NCBI GenBank assembly: GCA_026627065.1
Contig: JAPNUO010000005.1
Span: 231,412-295,411 of the forward strand
Reading direction: 5' to 3'
Source: Bacillota bacterium
Lineage (GTDB): Bacteria > Bacillota > Sulfobacillia > Sulfobacillales > Sulfobacillaceae
Length of the DNA: 64,000 bases
The notes beneath the pieces were generated by a model. It was not told the origin of the DNA, did no database searches, and saw nothing but the letters and a program-made list of their open reading frames with translations. A program made the translations under genes and the position numbers. This document shows positions 59,885 through 64,000 of the stretch, piece by piece (within the stretch, counting starts at the first letter, position 1; every line of letters starts with the position of its first letter).

Positions 59885-61776
59885 TAAGAGACCACAGCCT
59901 TTTGAAATTGACTTTGATAGAGTTCGTAGTAAAATCCGTGCGCTTGCAGCAAGTCCTGATGGGTGCCCTGCTCAACGATGCGCCCGTGGTCCATCACCAG
60001 AATCCAGTCCGCTTCGCGAATGGTCGACAGACGATGGGCGATGACGAAGCTGGTGCGGCCCTGCATTAGGTTTCGCATGGCGGTCTGAATGGCAATTTCC
60101 GTGCGCGTGTCCACATTGGACGTCGCCTCGTCCAAAATCAGGATCGGGGGGTCGGCCAAAAAGGCCCGCGCAATGGTGAGGAGCTGACGCTGCCCTTGGG
60201 AGATGTTGGAGGCCTCCTCGTTGAGCACCGTGCGGTAGCCGTCGGGCAGGGTGCGGATGAAGTGATCGGCGTGTGCCGACTGAGCGGCCTGGACGATCTC
60301 TGCATCGGTGGCGCCGGGACGGCCGTAGGCGATGTTGTCCCGAATGGTGCCGTGAAAGAGCCAGGTGTCTTGCAGCACCATTCCGAATTTGCGTCGCAGG
60401 ACGTTGCGCGGCATCGCGCGGATGTCTTGGCCGTCAATGGTGATGGCGCCCTCGTCGACGTCGTAAAACCGCATCAGCAAATTGACCAGGGTGGTCTTCC
60501 CGGCGCCTGTCGGCCCGACGATGGCGATCGTCGAGCCGGGCGGCACGTCGATGCTGAAATCTTCAATCAGCGGCTTATCCGCCGTGTAGCGGAAGCTGAC
60601 GTGATCAAAGCGCACGTGGCCCAAAGTCGGCGCCTCCGATGCTTCCCCAGGCTGATCGGCAGGCTCCTCGGGCTCATCCAGCACCTCGAAAATGCGTTCC
60701 GACGAGGCCAGCGCCGACTGAATGGTGTTAGAAATGCTGGCCAGCTGGGTAATGGGCTGGGAAAACTGGCGTGCATACTGGATGAAGGCCTGAATGTCTC
60801 CTACTTGAATGGCGCGGCGGGTCACCAAAATGCCGCCCAGGACGCTCACGAGAACGTAGCCGAAATTGCCGATGACATTCATGAGGGGGAAAATAATCCC
60901 CGTCACAAATTGCGCCTTCCAGCTTGAGACGTAGAGGCGCTCGTTAATTTCCTCAAAATGTTCGATGGCGCGCTCCTCGTGCCCGTAGGCTTTCACAATC
61001 GGGTGGCCGGTGTACATCTCTTCCACATGCCCGTTGATTTCGCCGAGCTTCCGCTGGCGCGTCAGGAAGTACCGCTGCGAGCGACGGGCAATGACGGCCG
61101 TGAGGAGAAAGCTGAGGGGCAGGGTGATGGCCACCGCCAGCGTCATGAGGGGGCTGATGGTCAGCATCATCACCGTGACCCCGATGAAGGTGACCACGGC
61201 GGTAATCAGTTGGGTGAGGCTTTGCTGGAGCGTGCTGCTGATGTTGTCAAAGTCGTTGACAAACCGGCTCAGCACCTCGCCGTGGGGGTGGTTGTCGAAA
61301 AACCGCATCGGCAGGCGGTTCAGCTTTTCCATGAGTTCTTCCCGCAGGCGAAACACCATGCGCTGGGCGACGCCGGCCATGACGTATTGCTGGAGGTAGC
61401 TAAACCCCGAACTCACGAGGTACAAGAACGCAAGGAAAGCGAGGTCCCGCAAGATGGCCGTAAAGTCGATGTGGGCCCCCGGGACGTGGCGCAGCTTGGC
61501 GATAAAGCCTTGGAACAAGACGGTGGTGGCGTCTCCGAGAATCTTGGGGCTCCAAATGGTGAAGACGGTGCTCAACACGGCAGCAAAAAAGACCAGGGCA
61601 ATGCGAGCCCGATAGGGGCGAAACTGACCCAGCAACCGGATGGCAGTGGAGCGGGGATTTTTCGCTTTTTCCACCGGCATGGCAAATCCGGGGCCGCCGC
61701 GGCCAAAGCCCATGGGCCCTGGACGGCGCCCCCACGGGGGATTTTGTTGAGACGAACGACTGTTCATCGTGCTCAT
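59884..61776 (-). CDS. Heterodimeric ABC exporter, catalytic-site subunit
   Basis: A 630-residue half transporter: six membrane helices (about residues 50-360) and an ATPase domain. Walker A GPTGAGKTT, signature NISQGQRQLL (SQGQ instead of SGGQ), Walker B ILILDEATSNVD with the catalytic Glu, and H-loop VIAHRLSTI. With the partner gene it forms one good and one degenerate ATP site: the degenerate pocket uses this subunit's altered signature. Such pairs (BmrCD, TM287/288) export drugs or lipids. The start overlaps the partner stop by four bases. N-terminal 40 residues are Pro/Gly/Arg-rich. Confidence 0.93.
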   Translation of the reverse strand: MSTMNSRSSQQNPPWGRRPGPMGFGRGGPGFAMPVEKAKNPRSTAIRLLGQFRPYRARIALVFFAAVLSTVFTIWSPKILGDATTVLFQGFIAKLRHVPGAHIDFTAILRDLAFLAFLYLVSSGFSYLQQYVMAGVAQRMVFRLREELMEKLNRLPMRFFDNHPHGEVLSRFVNDFDNISSTLQQSLTQLITAVVTFIGVTVMMLTISPLMTLAVAITLPLSFLLTAVIARRSQRYFLTRQRKLGEINGHVEEMYTGHPIVKAYGHEERAIEHFEEINERLYVSSWKAQFVTGIIFPLMNVIGNFGYVLVSVLGGILVTRRAIQVGDIQAFIQYARQFSQPITQLASISNTIQSALASSERIFEVLDEPEEPADQPGEASEAPTLGHVRFDHVSFRYTADKPLIEDFSIDVPPGSTIAIVGPTGAGKTTLVNLLMRFYDVDEGAITIDGQDIRAMPRNVLRRKFGMVLQDTWLFHGTIRDNIAYGRPGATDAEIVQAAQSAHADHFIRTLPDGYRTVLNEEASNISQGQRQLLTIARAFLADPPILILDEATSNVDTRTEIAIQTAMRNLMQGRTSFVIAHRLSTIREADWILVMDHGRIVEQGTHQDLLQAHGFYYELYQSQFQKAVVS

Positions 61777-63503
61777 GCGATTTCCTCCGGCGACAGTTGC
61801 GAGGCGACAATCTCGCGGTACACGGGGCAGGTCTCCATCAGCTGATCGTGGGTGCCCTGACCGACGAGGCGGCCGTCTTCCAGTACCAGAATCCGGTCGG
61901 CATCCATGATGGTGGCGACGCGCTGGGCGACCAACAGCACAATACCGTCTTCGGTTTCGCGGCGGAGCGCCTGCCGCAAAGCGGCATCCGTTTTATAGTC
62001 CAGCGCCGAAAAGCTGTCGTCAAAGAGGTAGATCCGCGGCCGCCGCACCAGCGCGCGCGCAATGGCGAGGCGCTGGCGCTGGCCGCCCGAGAGGTTGGCG
62101 CCGCCCTGACTAATGTCGTGGTGGAGCCCGCCGGGCATTTGGCTGACGAAGCTCCAGGCTTGAGCGACTTCCAGGGCGTGGGCGGCATCCTTTTCCGAGG
62201 CGTCCAGGTTTCCATAGCGCACGTTGTCCAGGACCGAGCCGCTGAACAGCACGGCACGCTGGGGCACCAAGCCAATTTGGGCGCGCAGTTCCCCAAGAGC
62301 GAGGTCGCGAATATCGACTCCGTTCAGTTGGATGCTGCCGCTCTTGACGTCGTAAAAGCGGGGAATCAAGTTCAACAGCGTGGACTTGCCGGCCCCAGTC
62401 CCGCCGATGATGGCCACCGTTTCTCCCACCGCAGCTTCGAAGGTAATGTCGGAGAGCGCCGGCTCTTCAGCGCCAGGATAGAAGAAGGTGACGTGATCGA
62501 AGCGCAGATGGGTGACGGGACGCGTCAAGCGGGCCGGGGGTTTGGGATTTTCCTGGATGTCGACTTCCGTGTTGAGGACTTCCAGAATCCGAAGCGCAGA
62601 CGCCTGGCCGCGGGGCAGCATGAACGCCATCATAGACACCATCATGACCGAAAACATGATCTGCATGAAATACTGGATGAACGCCATCAGCGCCCCGACC
62701 TGCAGCGCACCGTGGCTGAGGCGCAGGCTGCCCCACCAAAAGATGGCGACCGACGCCCAGTTCATAATGAGCATGACTAGGGGCATCATGAGCGCCATCA
62801 TTTGAAAAACCCGGACCGACGTCTCGGTCAAGTCGAGATTCGCTTCGTAAAAGCGCTGGCGTTCATAGTCTTGCTGATGAAACGCCCGCACCACCCGCAC
62901 GCCGGCGAGATTTTCCCGTACCACGCGGTTTAAGCGATCGACTTTGGTCTGGATGACCCGAAACAATGGAATGCCGCGGCTTAAGACGCCCCACACGGTG
63001 ATGCCCAGCAGGGGAATCACTACGACCATGGAAAGCGCCAGGCGTCCATTGGTGTGAATCGCCATGATGATGCCGCCGATGGAGGTGAGCGGCGCCAGGA
63101 TCATCATCCGCAGCATCATGTTGACAAGCTGCTGCACTTGCATGACATCGTTGGTGGTGCGCACAATGAGGGACGAGGTGCCCAAAAGATCAAACTCCCG
63201 AAGGCCAAACGATTCCACGTGACGGAAAATCAAACTGCGAAGAATCTTTCCGAAGCCGGCCGCGGACTGCGAGGCAAACAAAGCGGCCCCCACCGCGGCG
63301 ACCCCGCCTAAAATGGTGACGCCCAACATGACCAGCCCGACGCGGATAATATAATGGACCCGGCCTTGGACAATGCCGGTATCAACGATGTGGGCCATGA
63401 GCTCCGGCAAATAGAGGGTCGACAGCGCCTGCATAAAAGTCAGCGCCAGCACCAGGGCGACGTAGCCGCGATAGGGCCGGAGGTACCTTAAGAGCCTTCG
63501 CAT
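61773..63503 (-). CDS. Heterodimeric ABC exporter, degenerate-site subunit
   Basis: A 576-residue half transporter with six membrane helices and an ATPase domain. Walker A GGTGAGKST, signature NLSGGQRQRLA (intact), Walker B IYLFDDSFSALD with Asp in place of catalytic Glu, and H-loop VAQRVATI with Gln in place of His. These losses match the non-catalytic site of TM287-type subunits. First gene of a three-gene operon with the partner and the Rsm22-like gene. Start follows AGGTG. Confidence 0.93.
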   Translation of the reverse strand: MRRLLRYLRPYRGYVALVLALTFMQALSTLYLPELMAHIVDTGIVQGRVHYIIRVGLVMLGVTILGGVAAVGAALFASQSAAGFGKILRSLIFRHVESFGLREFDLLGTSSLIVRTTNDVMQVQQLVNMMLRMMILAPLTSIGGIIMAIHTNGRLALSMVVVIPLLGITVWGVLSRGIPLFRVIQTKVDRLNRVVRENLAGVRVVRAFHQQDYERQRFYEANLDLTETSVRVFQMMALMMPLVMLIMNWASVAIFWWGSLRLSHGALQVGALMAFIQYFMQIMFSVMMVSMMAFMLPRGQASALRILEVLNTEVDIQENPKPPARLTRPVTHLRFDHVTFFYPGAEEPALSDITFEAAVGETVAIIGGTGAGKSTLLNLIPRFYDVKSGSIQLNGVDIRDLALGELRAQIGLVPQRAVLFSGSVLDNVRYGNLDASEKDAAHALEVAQAWSFVSQMPGGLHHDISQGGANLSGGQRQRLAIARALVRRPRIYLFDDSFSALDYKTDAALRQALRRETEDGIVLLVAQRVATIMDADRILVLEDGRLVGQGTHDQLMETCPVYREIVASQLSPEEIA

Positions 63504-63701
63504 ACTGCACCTCGATTCGTTACCTGCTTATTATTCTCGATCGCAAACTACTTCTGCTATTGTAACAGGAATTTTCTCAGAGGCGGCATCGGCATGCGGG
63601 AATGATGGAGGGGCTGCCTTTAGCGGCCAAGACCGCTCGAACACGACGTTCGCATATTTTCCCGGGGGTTCCTCACACTAGCGCGTGGGGAGGCGAGATC
63701 G

Positions 63702-64000
63702 ATGACAGTGGTCCGCGCATTTTTTCGCACCGTGGTTGTCGCCCTGGCTATCTGGGGCGGCCAGGTGATTTTGCGCCCGCGCGTCAATACTATGGGCCTG
63801 TGGGCGATGATTTCGCTCGGGATTGCCGCCGCGGCGCTCAGTGTTTTCTTAACGCGCTTGGTCACGACGACCGAGAACCGATGGATGGAGGGAATGCTCG
63901 CCTTCGTCGCCACCAGTGCCGTGCTGATGGGATTTTACTTAGTCATCCCCAAACATCCCGTGATGGAGGGCCCTGATCTCACCCTATCCCTTGCTGTCGG
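63702..64000 (+). CDS. Membrane protein, cut by the window end
   Basis: An open frame from ATG 63702 behind GGGGAGGCGAG runs off the window (99 codons visible). It begins MTVVRAFFRTVVVALAIWGG and shows about three hydrophobic segments (GLWAMISLGIAAAALSVFL, AFVATSAVLMGFYLVI). It resembles a phage-holin-like or YuiB-type small envelope protein, but I cannot assign a family. It diverges from the ABC exporter operon. Confidence 0.65.
   Translation, partial: MTVVRAFFRTVVVALAIWGGQVILRPRVNTMGLWAMISLGIAAAALSVFLTRLVTTTENRWMEGMLAFVATSAVLMGFYLVIPKHPVMEGPDLTLSLAV

Noticed and set aside
1..64000. CRISPR arrays, tRNA or rRNA genes
   Set aside because: I looked for regularly spaced repeats and for tRNA T-loop patterns and found none that hold up; tRNA-like words occur only inside coding regions.

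Overview
The window looks like a chromosomal stretch of a GC-rich, probably thermophilic Bacillota, with a Sulfobacillus-like lineage as my best guess. The reasons are spore-former and Firmicutes markers (CwlD-type amidase, YtpB/DUF2600, YtxH, a YpiB-like protein, an S-box riboswitch), the rplM-rpsI to cwlD neighbourhood known from Bacillus, and a tricorn protease of a kind best known from acidophilic archaea and actinomycetes. The species is inference. I saw no tRNA, rRNA or CRISPR array.

Layout. 0-5 kb is a mobile-element zone: a decayed IS1182-like transposase, an intact IS110-family transposase and a second IS110-family gene broken by one extra base. 5-14.9 kb is core genome: a CLC chloride channel, rplM-rpsI with a consensus promoter and terminator, an HTH/TPR regulator, a tRNA nucleotidyltransferase, a CwlD-like amidase, arginase, an M20 amidohydrolase, and an S-box-controlled PLP transsulfuration enzyme. 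15.5-19 kb is a more AT-rich insert with a GH42 beta-galactosidase and a radical SAM/SPASM maturase preceded by short candidate peptide genes. 19-21.3 kb is a graveyard of TnpB, IS3 and IS1634-like fragments around a small RHH-VOC operon. 21.7-26.4 kb holds rmuC, a Fur-family regulator, an ArsC/Spx-like gene whose catalytic Cys codon is an in-frame TGA (candidate selenoprotein), and mobA-mobB-moeA.

26.5-44.3 kb carries HAD and SirB1-like proteins, a YpiB-like protein, a two-gene encapsulin operon (ferritin-like cargo plus shell), a Nudix hydrolase, YtxH/DUF948-like envelope proteins, GT4-GtrA, stress proteins including Hsp20, a GT-C membrane protein, a second PLP transsulfuration enzyme with a J-domain protein and a DEDD exonuclease, YtpB and a GT2. 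44.4-49.8 kb holds tricorn protease divergent from hemE-hemH. 50-57 kb has a TauE/SafE transporter, a gene-poor degenerate kilobase, an aldo/keto reductase, a DUF805 protein, and an amino-sugar operon (nagA, BadF-type kinase, serine hydrolase). 57-64 kb has a DsrE-like protein, an orphan AAA ATPase, a heterodimeric ABC exporter with an Rsm22-like methyltransferase, and the start of a membrane protein cut by the window edge.

Most interesting: the TGA exactly at the catalytic position of the ArsC/Spx-like gene; the radical SAM locus with candidate precursor peptides; the encapsulin with an unusually large ferritin-like cargo; and the perfect-consensus, apparently leaderless, palindrome-bearing promoter of the RHH-VOC pair.
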